Shown one piece after another: positions 27,576-36,261 of a DNA stretch of 64,000 nucleotides (position 1 is the first letter of the stretch; the number at the start of each line of letters is the position of its first letter). The translations under genes were made by a program, and so were the position numbers. The notes under the pieces were generated by a model. The model saw only the letters and a list, made by a program, of their open reading frames with translations. It ran no database searches and was not told the origin of the DNA. This stretch comes from Erwinia pyri (GTDB taxonomy: Bacteria; Pseudomonadota; Gammaproteobacteria; Enterobacterales; Enterobacteriaceae). The stretch covers positions 1,302,001 to 1,366,000 of the forward strand of contig NZ_CP132353.1 of the NCBI RefSeq assembly GCF_030758455.1. The letters are read 5' to 3'.

Positions 27576-27640
27576 TAACACATTGTTATTATAAGTCATT
27601 CATGGTGTTAACAGACATGAATTATGTCTGAGTGGATAAT
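27553..27640 (-). ncRNA. Candidate small RNA ending at the orphan terminator
   Basis: Reading on the minus strand, a small hairpin AGACAT-AATTC-ATGTCT (about 27615-27631) precedes an AU-rich single-stranded segment and then the GC terminator at 27550-27575. This hairpin, A/U-rich linker and terminator-U8 layout resembles Hfq-dependent sRNAs. I recognise no known sRNA, and the 5' end is a guess. Confidence 0.3.
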
Positions 27641-27795
27641 CGCATTCCTCTCCCGAGAGTGCCAGACGGCTTCCTGAATCGAATCAATCGGTAAAATAAT
27701 GCAACGGCACGGTAAAAAATGTGCAAATGCAGGGTTTTCTGATGGCGGAGCGGGGGCACGCTGGTATTATGCCGCACCAAAATTAAGGAGCTGAC

Positions 27796-28083
27796 ATGAA
27801 CAAGTTTGTACCGGGCGCGGTTGCGCTGGCAATATTTATGCTGGCCGGTTGCACATCAGGCAAGCCAGGAGCATTTGAAAAAATTGATGAGGATCCTGCG
27901 GTAAATACTGTGCAGTATCGTTTTAATCCCTCCACCGTAAATAAAACGGCGCTGGATGAGGATGTGGAACGCTACTGTTCGGAACGTGGGTTTGATAAAG
28001 TTGAGCCAATTAAGCCGCAGGAAAGCCGGGTTCCGGGATTAATGAAGGCCTGGTATCAGTGCAATTACAGCATTAAAAGCTAA
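27796..28083 (+). CDS. Small lipoprotein of unknown function
   Basis: This 95-residue protein has a lipoprotein signal (MLAGC lipobox, Cys19), so it should be lipid-anchored in an envelope membrane. The mature part has two further cysteines (RYCSERG and YQCNYS) that might form a disulfide. AAGGAG precedes the ATG and a terminator follows. I do not recognise a family. Confidence 0.8.
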   Translation: MNKFVPGAVALAIFMLAGCTSGKPGAFEKIDEDPAVNTVQYRFNPSTVNKTALDEDVERYCSERGFDKVEPIKPQESRVPGLMKAWYQCNYSIKS

Positions 28084-28094
28084 CTCGAAAAAAG

Positions 28095-28125
28095 GGCGGG
28101 AAAAATTTCCCGCCTAATATTTTTC
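28095..28125 (+). terminator. Terminator after the small lipoprotein gene
   Basis: GGCGGGAAA-AA-TTTCCCGCC is followed by TAATATTTTT, 11 bp after the stop codon. Confidence 0.85.
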
Positions 28126-28201
28126 TACTCTTTCTTTTTATATTGCCGTGTGCAGGCTTTGCCCGCTTGAGGGTGAATGCTCACCCTCTTATAATGCCTT
28201 T

Positions 28202-28354
28202 CTACCAGCCGCGATGGCGGCCGTTGTCGTGATGGTAACTGCCATGGTGGCCGCCGCCATGGTGATAGCCGCCGCGATAGCCATCATGAACAATACATCC
28301 GCTCAGCATAAAAATCACGCCTGATACCGCGGCAATCTTAATGAGTGCTTTCAT
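28202..28354 (-). CDS. His/Gly-rich 50-residue lipoprotein
   Basis: The frame encodes 50 residues: a lipoprotein signal ending FMLSGC, then about 30 residues dominated by His and Gly (GYHHGGGHHGSYHH). AAGGAG stands nine bases before the ATG. The histidine clusters suggest metal binding in the periplasm (inference). It is similar in style to other tiny envelope lipoproteins, but I cannot assign a name. Confidence 0.75.
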   Translation of the reverse strand: MKALIKIAAVSGVIFMLSGCIVHDGYRGGYHHGGGHHGSYHHDNGRHRGW

Positions 28355-28651
28355 TATGATTTCTCCTTCACTTTTTCAATGACTACAACTTTACGAGATA
28401 AAAGTGGAGGAATAATGCCGCTTATGTAGAGTTATTTAGACAGATATTTCAAAATAATACAATGGGGAAAGTATCGCGGCGAAGTGAATAATCATAAATA
28501 AGATAAGGCCGAAAAAAAAGGCTTTTGAGCCAGAATGCTCTTAATTTAATGTTTGCGGCAAAATAGCCTCTTTAAAAATGACAATAATCCCGCCCGCACA
28601 ATTCCCTCATTTTGCAGTAAACTTAGTGCTTAACTCAAATAAGGAGAGAGT

Positions 28652-29533
28652 ATGCGTTATCAGGTGGAAAACGTATTGCAGGCTCAGGCCGAACTTGGCG
28701 AGTGCCCCGTATGGTCAGCCCGTGAGCAGGTGCTCTATTTTGTCGATATTCTGGCACCCGCCCTGCATCGCTTCGACCCACAAACGGGCGACCATCAGGT
28801 CTTCCCGGTAGCGGAACATATTGGCTGCTTTGGCCTGAATGCGCAGGGCGGCTTTGTCGCCGCGCTTCGTAGCGGCGTCTGTATGCTGGATGCGCAGGGA
28901 AACATTGTTAAGCGCGTGGCGCCAAATCCTGGTGAGGCAGAGCGCAGCCGCTTTAACGATGGCCGGGTTGACCGGCATGGCCGGTTCTGGTGCGGCAGCC
29001 TGTGGGAGCCGCAGGATCGTCATGGCGCGCTGCTCTGTCGGCTGGATGAGCACCTCAATCTGACGGTACAGGCTGACAACATCAAGATCTCTAACGGACT
29101 GGCCTTTTCGCCTGACAGCCGCTGGATGTATCAGACTGACACGCCTGAGGGCATCCTCTGGCGCTATCCTATGGATGAGCAGGGCGAAATTGGCCCGCGT
29201 GAAGTGCTGAAACGCTTTGAGCAGGAGCAGGGTGGATTGCCGGACGGTGCGGCGGTCGACAGCGAAGGTTTTTACTGGGCCGCCATGTTTGACGGTTCGC
29301 GCGTAATACGTCTTAACCCTGCCAATGGTGAAATAGTTGATGAGATCCCACTGCCGGTGCGCTGGCCGACAATGGTGGCATTTGGTGGCGAAGATTTGAA
29401 AACGCTCTATATCACCAGCTCCCGGGAAGATCGCAGTGCTGAGGAGCTGGCACAATATCCGCAGTCAGGCGACCTTTTTGCGGTGCGGGTTGGCGTGGCA
29501 GGCATTGCGGAGCCGCTATTTCAGGCGAAATAG
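28652..29533 (+). CDS. SMP-30/gluconolactonase-family lactonase
   Basis: This 293-residue six-bladed beta-propeller protein of the SMP-30/LRE family hydrolyses sugar lactones using a divalent metal. Expected metal ligands are visible: Glu17 (GECPVW), Asn in KISNGLAFSPD and Asp in LPDGAAVD, with the substrate-side FNDGRVD. AAGGAG precedes the ATG. It is transcribed alone, convergent with yhjX. The sugar lactone (glucono-, arabino- or others) cannot be told from sequence. Confidence 0.9.
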   Translation: MRYQVENVLQAQAELGECPVWSAREQVLYFVDILAPALHRFDPQTGDHQVFPVAEHIGCFGLNAQGGFVAALRSGVCMLDAQGNIVKRVAPNPGEAERSRFNDGRVDRHGRFWCGSLWEPQDRHGALLCRLDEHLNLTVQADNIKISNGLAFSPDSRWMYQTDTPEGILWRYPMDEQGEIGPREVLKRFEQEQGGLPDGAAVDSEGFYWAAMFDGSRVIRLNPANGEIVDEIPLPVRWPTMVAFGGEDLKTLYITSSREDRSAEELAQYPQSGDLFAVRVGVAGIAEPLFQAK

Positions 29534-29585
29534 CGGCACGGATCGATCGGCAGAAACGGTATGCCGGGCAGCCGGTTAATCAGCC

Positions 29586-30812
29586 TTAAGCATGCTGCAG
29601 CGTTTTCTTGCTCTCTGCTACGCGGTGCGGCAGCCGGATGGTGGCGGACATAATCAGGGAAATCACCAGCAGTGCCATAATCAGGCTGAAAGTGATGGTG
29701 AAGCCGCCAAACAGTGAGGCAATCAGCGAGCCCAGTACGCTGCCGATACCGAAACCCAGATAGATAAGACCGTAATTTTTGGTCAGATTATTCAGGCCGA
29801 AGAAGTCGCTGACCAGTGAAGGATAAACGGTAATAGTGCCGCCAAAACTAAAGGCGATACAGGCAATAGAGATAAAGAAGGTGATTTCGCTCATCTGGGT
29901 AAAGAGCAGGATGCTCATGCCGATCAGCGAGATCGCCTGAGCGAGCGTGATCACCCGGATGCGGGCCATTTTATCGGACATCACTCCAAGGATCAGTCTG
30001 CCGCTCAGGTTAGCAATGGCAATGATTGTCACGGCGCTGGCCGCCGTCTGCGTTGAGAGATGCACCAGGCCCTCACCGATATCCTTAGCCACGCCAATCA
30101 CATAGAGACCGCTCATGCAGGCTGTCAGGAACATCAGCGCCAGCATCCAGTACTGCGGCAGACGCACTGCCTCAGCCAGCGAGAAATCACGCGCGCGGCT
30201 GGTGCTGTTCTGGGCAGAGGTTTGCTGTCTGGGCGCATCCTTCATAAACAGCGCACCAAGCATGATCATCGCCATCGCCAGACCTCCCCAGATCATAAAG
30301 GTGTTTTCAAGGCTGTAGACGCTCAGCAGATAACCACAGATAAATTTGAAACCCAGGCTGCCTAAGCCATAGGCACCAATAGCGCAGGCAGAGATCAGGC
30401 CCTTGCGTTCAGGGAACCACTTCACGCAGTTCGACAGCGTCATCAGATAGCCTGCACCATCCGCCAGGCCTACCAGTACACCCGCGCTCAGGTACAGCAT
30501 AAACAGGTTATCGGCGTGTGCGGTAAGCGTAAATCCCAGAGCCATCAGCAAACCGGCACCGAGAGTGACGTTACGTACGCCAAAACGCTCCTGCAGTTTA
30601 CCCGCCAGCGAAGAGGCGATGGCCAGCCCCAGACTCAGCAAGCCAAACGAAAAGGCCACCTGACTGACGGATGCATCCAGCTTATGAGAGAGCTGGCCGT
30701 TGAACAGGCTCCAGGTATAGACAGAGCCCAGTGCAAACTGGGTGATGATGGTGCCAAACAGGGTGAGCCAACGGGTACGGTTGACGCTGGTGCTGACGGG
30801 CTGTGTGCTCAT
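29586..30812 (-). CDS. yhjX: YhjX-like MFS transporter (pyruvate-responsive)
   Basis: This 408-residue, 12-helix MFS protein closely follows E. coli YhjX: TRWLTLFGTIITQFALGSVY, GVLVGLADGAGYL, NCVKWFPERKGLISA and FLTACMSGLYVIGVAKDI. YhjX belongs to the oxalate/formate antiporter group; its cargo is uncertain. In E. coli yhjX is the main target of YpdA/YpdB, and a matching YpdB repeat lies 77 bp upstream here. In E. coli the gene is far from ypdAB; here it is within 10 kb. Confidence 0.93.
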   Translation of the reverse strand: MSTQPVSTSVNRTRWLTLFGTIITQFALGSVYTWSLFNGQLSHKLDASVSQVAFSFGLLSLGLAIASSLAGKLQERFGVRNVTLGAGLLMALGFTLTAHADNLFMLYLSAGVLVGLADGAGYLMTLSNCVKWFPERKGLISACAIGAYGLGSLGFKFICGYLLSVYSLENTFMIWGGLAMAMIMLGALFMKDAPRQQTSAQNSTSRARDFSLAEAVRLPQYWMLALMFLTACMSGLYVIGVAKDIGEGLVHLSTQTAASAVTIIAIANLSGRLILGVMSDKMARIRVITLAQAISLIGMSILLFTQMSEITFFISIACIAFSFGGTITVYPSLVSDFFGLNNLTKNYGLIYLGFGIGSVLGSLIASLFGGFTITFSLIMALLVISLIMSATIRLPHRVAESKKTLQHA

Positions 30813-30888
30813 GGAAAGCTCCCGGGGGAAAGTTTAAGAAATTAAGCACATCTTATGGCGGCTCTTTCGCGGGCGGGGAGACAAAGGC

Positions 30889-30919
30889 ATGAACTGCCTT
30901 CAGGAAGGAATGAAATGCC
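30889..30919 (-). promoter_or_regulatory. YpdB binding site upstream of yhjX
   Basis: On the minus strand GGCATTTCAT and GGCAGTTCAT are separated by exactly 11 bp. The published E. coli YpdB site at yhjX is a direct repeat of GGCATTTCAT with an 11-bp spacer, so only one base differs. The site ends 77 bp before the yhjX ATG, a suitable place for activation. Confidence 0.88.
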
Positions 30920-31003
30920 GCTCAAGGGGTATGAATGGCGGCATATGAGGCGGAAAATAGGGTTAGCGGGCACTGTTACAAAAGTTGCCCGACTGGTTAA
31001 CGC

Positions 31004-32254
31004 TTATTCAGCGGAGGATAAACGCATATTCCGCATGTCGTTGCCGGTTGGTGTTTGATGCACACGCAGCCCGAACTCTGGCAGTACGGCAAAGATAAGG
31101 TCGAAAATATCGGACTGGATCTTTTCATATTCCAGCCATGCCGTGGTGTTGGTAAAGGCGTAGATCTCTACAGGCAGGCCATCGGAGCCGGGCGCCAGCT
31201 GACGCACCATCAGCGTCATCTCTTTATGGATCTGCGGATGCGCCGTTAACCAGGCTTCCAGCCACGCACGGAACGTGCCGATATTGGTCATGTGACGGCC
31301 GTTAAGCGGTGTTGAGAGATCGCACTGCAGGCGGGCATTGTAGCTCGCCACTTCCTGGCTTTTCCCTTCCAGATAAGGCGTCAGCAACTGCGCCCGCTTC
31401 AGATCGGCAATATCCTGCTCAGAGAGAAAATGGATGCTGGTGGTATCGATGTTGATGCTGCGCTTGATCCTGCGACCACCTGACTCAGACATTCCACGCC
31501 AGTTTTTAAACGAGTCTGAGATCAGCGCATAGGTAGGGATGGTGGTAATGGTTTTATCCCAGTTACGGACTTTTACGGTGGTCAGACCGATATCCACCAC
31601 GTCGCCATCTGCGCCATATTTTGGCATATCCAGCCAGTCACCCATCTTCAGCATATTGTTTGCAGAGAGCTGGATCCCGGCCACCAGACCCAGGATTGGA
31701 TCTTTAAAGACCAGCATCAGTACCGCGGTCATCGCGCCCAGCCCGGTGAGCAGCACCAGCGGCGATTTGCCTATCAACACCGAAATCACCATCAGCGCTA
31801 TCAGCAGCGCGGCAATCAGCTTCAGGCTCTGAAAAATACCGCGAAGAGGTAACTGGTGCGCCAGTACGCTGTTTTCTGAAAGCTCCAGGCAAACATCCAG
31901 CAGCGAAAAGAACATCAGCAGGCTGAAGATCATCATCCAGACCTGGCTTGCCACCATCAGCACGCTGAAAACAGGCTCGTTGCCCTGCAGGAACAGCTCA
32001 AGCTGAATTTGCAGCAGCACGCCCTGCATCAGCAGGAGGAAACGGCTGAACAACTTCTTATCAATGATCGATTTCGGCCACTGTCGCGATGAGCTCTCGG
32101 CAAAACGTTTCAGAAACGGCAGGGCAATGCTGTGTAGCAGGCCGTGTACAATCAGGGAGATAAGCAGAATGATGCCGATAACGGCGAGCAGGGCGATCTG
32201 AGGAGCGTAAGGCAGACTGAAGGTTTCAAACCAGCTAATAAGGTAGGCATGCAT
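31004..32254 (-). CDS. ybdG: MscS-type mechanosensitive channel, YbdG-like
   Basis: This 416-residue inner-membrane protein matches the size of E. coli YbdG (415), a miniconductance channel protecting against osmotic downshock. It has about five hydrophobic helices in the first 175 residues, then the MscS core (LTGLGAMTAVLMLVFKDPILGLVAGIQL) and beta domain (DGDVVDIGLTTVKVRNWD, TIPTYALISDSFKNW). The ATG at 32254 aligns with the family; an upstream in-frame start at 32284 is less likely. It is monocistronic. Confidence 0.9.
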   Translation of the reverse strand: MHAYLISWFETFSLPYAPQIALLAVIGIILLISLIVHGLLHSIALPFLKRFAESSSRQWPKSIIDKKLFSRFLLLMQGVLLQIQLELFLQGNEPVFSVLMVASQVWMMIFSLLMFFSLLDVCLELSENSVLAHQLPLRGIFQSLKLIAALLIALMVISVLIGKSPLVLLTGLGAMTAVLMLVFKDPILGLVAGIQLSANNMLKMGDWLDMPKYGADGDVVDIGLTTVKVRNWDKTITTIPTYALISDSFKNWRGMSESGGRRIKRSINIDTTSIHFLSEQDIADLKRAQLLTPYLEGKSQEVASYNARLQCDLSTPLNGRHMTNIGTFRAWLEAWLTAHPQIHKEMTLMVRQLAPGSDGLPVEIYAFTNTTAWLEYEKIQSDIFDLIFAVLPEFGLRVHQTPTGNDMRNMRLSSAE

Positions 32255-32538
32255 GGCATTTTTCCCTGTAAGTGAAGCGTCCAAAGTGTGCCGGTTAATA
32301 AGCTAAATCGCGGCACATTAGCGGGTATCGCCGCAGGTTACCCCTAACCAGGCGATAAAAGAAGCGCAGGGTAGCGCTAAATTTAGCTGATGACAATCAT
32401 GAAATTAACAGGTTTAAGAGGGGCAGCAGGCGGTGGTATTTGGCCAGTTCTGAAAAGGAGACAACGACTGTTCTCCCCTTGTTTCTTTCACTCACGAGGC
32501 TTAAATCCGGGATCCCCCGGTTTGTGACGCGTTACAGA

Positions 32539-32751
32539 TTATTTTTGCACATAGCTGCGAATGGCGTCGGCAATGGCTTTACTGGCATGGCGATCGTTCC
32601 GGTGCTCGGCATCATCCGCAACCTTAAGCAGGTATTTATTTAATTTACCGCCGGTAGGCACATTGCCGTAGGCAATCAGCATCTGGACGATGTGCCTGAG
32701 AGCAAGCACTTCCACGGAAAGGCGTTCAATAATGGGATCTTTGTCTGACAT
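32539..32751 (-). CDS. Small cytoplasmic protein of unknown function
   Basis: This 70-residue soluble protein has a mostly helical, charged sequence (MSDKDPIIERLSVEVLALRH; DDAEHRNDRHASKAIADAIR). GGAG lies eight bases before the ATG. I recognise no family and it has no close functional neighbours. Convincing ribosome site and codon use make it a likely real gene. Confidence 0.65.
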   Translation of the reverse strand: MSDKDPIIERLSVEVLALRHIVQMLIAYGNVPTGGKLNKYLLKVADDAEHRNDRHASKAIADAIRSYVQK

Positions 32752-32902
32752 CAGGTACTCCAGCTAAGTCGGTATTTACTTGCTGGTAGCTTAAGGGATC
32801 GGAACATTTTTCAATCAGGGGAATACAACAGCAGAAGGGGCGCAAATCAGCGCGCTCGCCCAAACGGAGAAAGTATGTATCACTCTTTCAATCCCCGATC
32901 GT

Positions 32903-33223
32903 TCATGAGAGATATAAGGCTGCGCCCGGCATTTTAAGCAGGGAGAAAAGTTCGCCTGCGGTACACTTGGTCAGCTCTTTGTGACAGGAAGCGTTGCTGT
33001 AACTTAGCGTGGTAATTCTTTTTAACTGATGCCAGACCATGATGGCGGAAACGGCCAGCGAGCAACTTTCATCACTCTGCTGGCAAAGTAGCGTGTAGTG
33101 CCACTCCTCCCCCAGTTCGTTGGAGAAAAACTGCATCGCTTCTGGCGCAATGAGCGCCTTCAAATCGGGGAGTAAAGCTTTACTCACGTGACGGGACATA
33201 TGCAGGGTAAATGTTGCTGGCAT
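32903..33223 (-). CDS. Small protein of unknown function
   Basis: This 106-residue protein starts MPATFTLHMSRHVSKALL with AAGGAG nine bases upstream; the open frame reaches 33289 but that leader is unsupported. It has four cysteines (LLCQQSDESC, NASCHKELTKC) and no signal peptide or membrane helix. No family is recognised. Confidence 0.65.
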   Translation of the reverse strand: MPATFTLHMSRHVSKALLPDLKALIAPEAMQFFSNELGEEWHYTLLCQQSDESCSLAVSAIMVWHQLKRITTLSYSNASCHKELTKCTAGELFSLLKMPGAALYLS

Positions 33224-33630
33224 CAGGCATCTCCTTGTTCTTAACGGTGCAGTTCTGACTGATAAACTCCCTCGCCAACAAAGTGACATCTTTTCAGCAG
33301 GTAAGCCAGAGCCATTTTTATCTTCTGCCTGATAAATAAGAGGGGTACAGCAGTTTTAAAAAAATAAATGAGTTAAATAATCCAACTCTGGAAAGAAATT
33401 ATTTTAAGAAGCAAGGGATGAGTTAATTATCTGCCGTCCAATTATCGATCTTTGTGAGCTGTTTAATAATTATTCAGGAAAGGAGGTAACTTACATTTCT
33501 GGTGCTCTACGATTAAAGATCGAAAGTTTTTAATCCGCTTGCATTATCATTACGTTATGCTTTATTAAAGTGAACATCGCAGGACTGAGTTTTGTCCATC
33601 CTTTAACTGTTACCGCAGGGGTCGTAATTA
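33224..33630. other. AT-rich gene-free stretch
   Basis: These 407 bp contain no convincing gene. A perfect Shine-Dalgarno-like AAAGGAGGT at about 33479-33487 is not followed by ATG, GTG or TTG with a usable frame. The right end must hold the promoter of the secreted protein gene at 33631. The base composition is notably AT-rich compared with neighbours. Confidence 0.5.
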
Positions 33631-33972
33631 ATGATAAGAAAAATCGTGGCATTTGCATTGATGGCGACAACACTTTCTCCCGCGCTGGCTGCCCTGCAGT
33701 GTGGCCCCTTTAAGCTGGAGCCGCGGCAGGATGGGACGATTTTTGTCAACGGCATTAAACCCGAAAAACAGACGATGACTTACAGCGGTAAAAAGGGCGA
33801 CAGTAAAAATGTTGCTTATCATCTGCTGGTTAAAAACAGTAAAGCGCCCGGTATGCTTAGCCTCGATCACATTTATCATAACGGCACGGCCACGCTGAAA
33901 GCTGAAATTGTCAGAACCAGCAGCAGCCAGATTAAATTAACGGGTTATTATGATTGTGAGAAAGTGGATTAA
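33631..33972 (+). CDS. Secreted small protein of unknown function
   Basis: This 113-residue protein has a signal peptide (RKIVAFALMATTLSPALA|AL) and a mature part with cysteines near both ends (QCGPF and YYDCEK) that may form a disulfide. It is likely periplasmic. The ribosome site is weak (CAGGGG). It lies 17 bp upstream of a small lipoprotein gene and is probably co-transcribed. No family is recognised. Confidence 0.7.
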   Translation: MIRKIVAFALMATTLSPALAALQCGPFKLEPRQDGTIFVNGIKPEKQTMTYSGKKGDSKNVAYHLLVKNSKAPGMLSLDHIYHNGTATLKAEIVRTSSSQIKLTGYYDCEKVD

Positions 33973-33989
33973 GCGATAAGGAAAAATGA

Positions 33990-34286
33990 ATGAAAACAAG
34001 ATGTTTGGCTCTGCTGCTGCTTTTTGCCGTAGCGGGCTGCACCTCCTCTTCGGGCAAGGATTTCGATGATACCAAACTGGCCAAAATTCATTATGGACAG
34101 ACGTCGCGCCAGCAATTGATCGATCTCTTCGGCGAGCCCACCAGCGAGACGCCCTATCCGGAAGGCCATTTGCTGATGATGTGGAGCTACAGCCAGGCCA
34201 AAGCGATGAGCACCACGGAAGGGAAAACGCTGACCGTCCAGCTGGATGATGGCAAGGTGAAAAGCTATACGGTGAGCAAAACCTAG
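33990..34286 (+). CDS. BamE/SmpA-like small lipoprotein
   Basis: This 98-residue lipoprotein has the lipobox VAGC (Cys17). The segment IHYGQTSRQQLIDLFGEPTS is the pattern of the SmpA/OmlA (BamE-like) fold, where a strand is followed by a G-x-T turn and a helix ending in GxP. It is not the housekeeping bamE, judging from context. The role is unknown, presumably in the envelope. It sits in a two-gene unit with the secreted protein upstream. Confidence 0.72.
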   Translation: MKTRCLALLLLFAVAGCTSSSGKDFDDTKLAKIHYGQTSRQQLIDLFGEPTSETPYPEGHLLMMWSYSQAKAMSTTEGKTLTVQLDDGKVKSYTVSKT

Positions 34287-34416
34287 CACACCTGTAACCT
34301 GTTGCTGATGCGTAACAGCAGAGCCAGGAGCATTGTTCAGAAGCGCCCCACTTATTCCTGCGCTTACCCTCCAACGTTTGATTAACCGGAAGGGTACTCT
34401 TGCCCGCCCGACCCTG

Positions 34417-34438
34417 ACCCGCCACTGGCGGGTTTTTT
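34417..34438 (+). terminator. Terminator before zinT
   Basis: ACCCGCC-ACT-GGCGGGT followed by TTTTT ends the transcript of the secreted protein/lipoprotein pair, 130 bp after the stop. Confidence 0.9.
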
Positions 34439-34463
34439 ATGGTCAGAAGAAAACTTGATACAG

Positions 34464-34485
34464 GATATGTTATAACGTAACATTT
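34464..34485. promoter_or_regulatory. Zur box upstream of zinT
   Basis: The interrupted palindrome ATGTTA-TAACG-TAACAT (34467-34483) within GATATGTTATAACGTAACAT resembles the gammaproteobacterial Zur operator (GAAATGTTATAACATTTC type). It lies about 35 bp before the zinT ATG, suited to zinc-dependent repression. Confidence 0.8.
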
Positions 34486-34517
34486 ATCGCTTCCGGACAG
34501 ACAACAAGGACACAGGA

Positions 34518-35168
34518 ATGGCAGGCAAATTTGAAAAATCTCTCCTGGCGCTGGGTGCATTGCTCATCAGCCAACACGCAGTTGCTCACGCCCATCACGC
34601 GCACGGGAAACCGCTGACGGAAATGGAACAAAAAGCTGCGGAGGGCATTTTTAACGATAGGGAGGTGAGGGAGAGAAGCCTGGCGGACTGGGATGGCGTA
34701 TGGCAGTCCGTTTATCCCTATCTGCTTAATGGCGACCTCGATCCTGTTTTCAAAAAGAGAGCGGAGCAGGATAAAGACCAAAGCGCAGAGGCCATCAAGG
34801 CCTATTACCGTAAGGGTTACGCTACCGACGTTGAGTCAATCGGCATCGAAAATAATATCATGGAGTTTCATGTGGGCAATAAGGTGAGCGTCTGTAAATA
34901 TGACTACGCCGGATATAAAATTCTGACCTACGCCTCAGGCAGGAAAGGGGTACGTTATTTATTCGAATGTAAGGATGCCGGCAGCCAGGCTCCAAAATAT
35001 GTCCAGTTCAGCGATCACGGCATTATCCCGCGCCAGTCAGCGCACTATCATATTTTTATGGGCAATACCTCACAGGAAGCGCTACTGAAAGAGATGGATA
35101 ACTGGCCCACTTATTATCCTTTCCAGCTCACCTCGGCGCAGGTGGTGGATGAGATGTTGCATCACTAA
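34518..35168 (+). CDS. zinT: Periplasmic zinc-binding protein ZinT
   Basis: ZinT binds Zn(II) in the periplasm and passes it to the ZnuABC importer during zinc starvation. The 216 residues equal E. coli ZinT. After the signal peptide comes the His-rich N-terminus [18 protein letters not shown]. The core [30 protein letters not shown] and ENWPTYYP-like segments match. It is monocistronic behind a Zur box. Confidence 0.95.
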   Translation: MAGKFEKSLLALGALLISQHAVAHAHHAHGKPLTEMEQKAAEGIFNDREVRERSLADWDGVWQSVYPYLLNGDLDPVFKKRAEQDKDQSAEAIKAYYRKGYATDVESIGIENNIMEFHVGNKVSVCKYDYAGYKILTYASGRKGVRYLFECKDAGSQAPKYVQFSDHGIIPRQSAHYHIFMGNTSQEALLKEMDNWPTYYPFQLTSAQVVDEMLHH

Positions 35169-35294
35169 ATTTTAGCCGCAGAGAGTCCAGCCGTTCCGCT
35201 TTTGGCCGCGCCTTGACTGGTTTTCAGATAAAAGAAGTAACCGGGAGTGAACAGCGAGGCGTTCTCCTGGCTATCCTTGTTGCAGGAGGTGCCT

Positions 35295-35978
35295 GTGTGC
35301 GGACGATTTACTCAGTACAGAACACGCGAAGAGTATCTGAAAGCGTTTGCCGGTAAGGCAGAACGTCAGATTGCTTACGATCATCAACCGCTGGGGCGCT
35401 ATAACATCGCGCCCGGCACTAACGTGCTGCTGCTTAATCAGCGCGACGACGCCCTTCATCTTGATCCGGTGCACTGGGGCTATAAGCCGCCCTGGTGGAA
35501 TAAACATCCTCTGATAAACGCCCGGGTGGAAACAGCTGCCACCGGACGGATGTTCAAACCGCTCTGGCAGCATGGCCGCGCTATTGTGATGGCTGATGGC
35601 TGGTATGAGTGGAAAAAGGAAGGGAGTAAGAAGCAGCCCTATTATCTCTACCCTGAATCCGGTGAGCCGCTCTTTTTCGCTGCTATTGGCAAAGCGCCCT
35701 ATGGCAAGCAGGAAGAGAACGAAGGCTTTGTCATCATCACCGCTGCCAGCGATAAAGGCCTGGTGGATATTCACGACCGCAGGCCGCTGGTTTTGCAGGC
35801 CGACGCTATTATGGAGTGGCTTGACCCAGAGACGAGTAGTCAGCGAGCCAGTGAAATCGTCAGTGAAAGCGTGCTTCCGGCTGAAGCGTTCACCTGGCAT
35901 CCCGTTTCGAAAGCGGTCGGCAACGTGAAGAACCAGAGAGCCGAATTGATTGACGAAATCGACGATCCGGCCGTGTGA
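35295..35978 (+). CDS. yedK: YedK/HMCES abasic-site crosslinking protein (SRAP)
   Basis: SRAP proteins shield abasic sites in single-stranded DNA by forming a thiazolidine link through Cys2. The GTG at 35295 follows a perfect AGGAGG and places Cys at residue 2 (MCGRF), whereas the longer open frame from 35247 would bury it. Asn75, Glu105 (WYEWKKEG) and His160 (DIHDRRPLVL) match the catalytic set of E. coli YedK. The protein has 227 residues. It stands alone. Its location differs from E. coli yedK. Confidence 0.93.
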   Translation: MCGRFTQYRTREEYLKAFAGKAERQIAYDHQPLGRYNIAPGTNVLLLNQRDDALHLDPVHWGYKPPWWNKHPLINARVETAATGRMFKPLWQHGRAIVMADGWYEWKKEGSKKQPYYLYPESGEPLFFAAIGKAPYGKQEENEGFVIITAASDKGLVDIHDRRPLVLQADAIMEWLDPETSSQRASEIVSESVLPAEAFTWHPVSKAVGNVKNQRAELIDEIDDPAV

Positions 35979-36049
35979 TGCAGCATCTTTCACTCAACTT
36001 TGGCCATCATCGACTAGACTTAACGTTCTGAACCCGAAAGGAGAGCGTC

Positions 36050-36217
36050 ATGACAAAGCTTGATTCGAACGAGCACCGCCGTAAAGAGGGTGAAGTCAGC
36101 AAAGGGCTGCCGGAAGCGGCGCCAAATATGCAGAACCCCTACGAGGAAGACGATATGCCGGTGAACCCTGAGCGGCACTCTGAAAACAAATCGTCTCACC
36201 CTAATGATGAGAAGTAA
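36050..36217 (+). CDS. Tiny hydrophilic protein 1 (55 residues)
   Basis: AAAGGAG precedes the ATG. The product is 55 residues with no hydrophobic core, rich in Glu, Asn, Pro, Lys and Ser (NPYEEDDMPVNPERHSENK), so it is probably disordered. It is the first of three similar tiny genes in 0.65 kb. No family is recognised; the style recalls stress hydrophilins. Confidence 0.65.
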   Translation: MTKLDSNEHRRKEGEVSKGLPEAAPNMQNPYEEDDMPVNPERHSENKSSHPNDEK

Positions 36218-36261
36218 GCCCAGCGGGCTTGCTTTCCGGAATAACCTGTCAGGAGGAACCT

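Noticed and set aside
32874..32936. 20-codon plus-strand frame with a ribosome-like GGAGAAAG
   Set aside because: It is too short, overlaps the 3' end of the opposite gene, and has no other supporting feature.
33479..33500. Perfect Shine-Dalgarno AAAGGAGGT in a gene-free stretch
   Set aside because: No ATG, GTG or TTG opens a meaningful frame at suitable spacing.
34470..34781. Minus-strand frame over the zinT promoter
   Set aside because: It is antisense to zinT and its Zur box, with no independent support.
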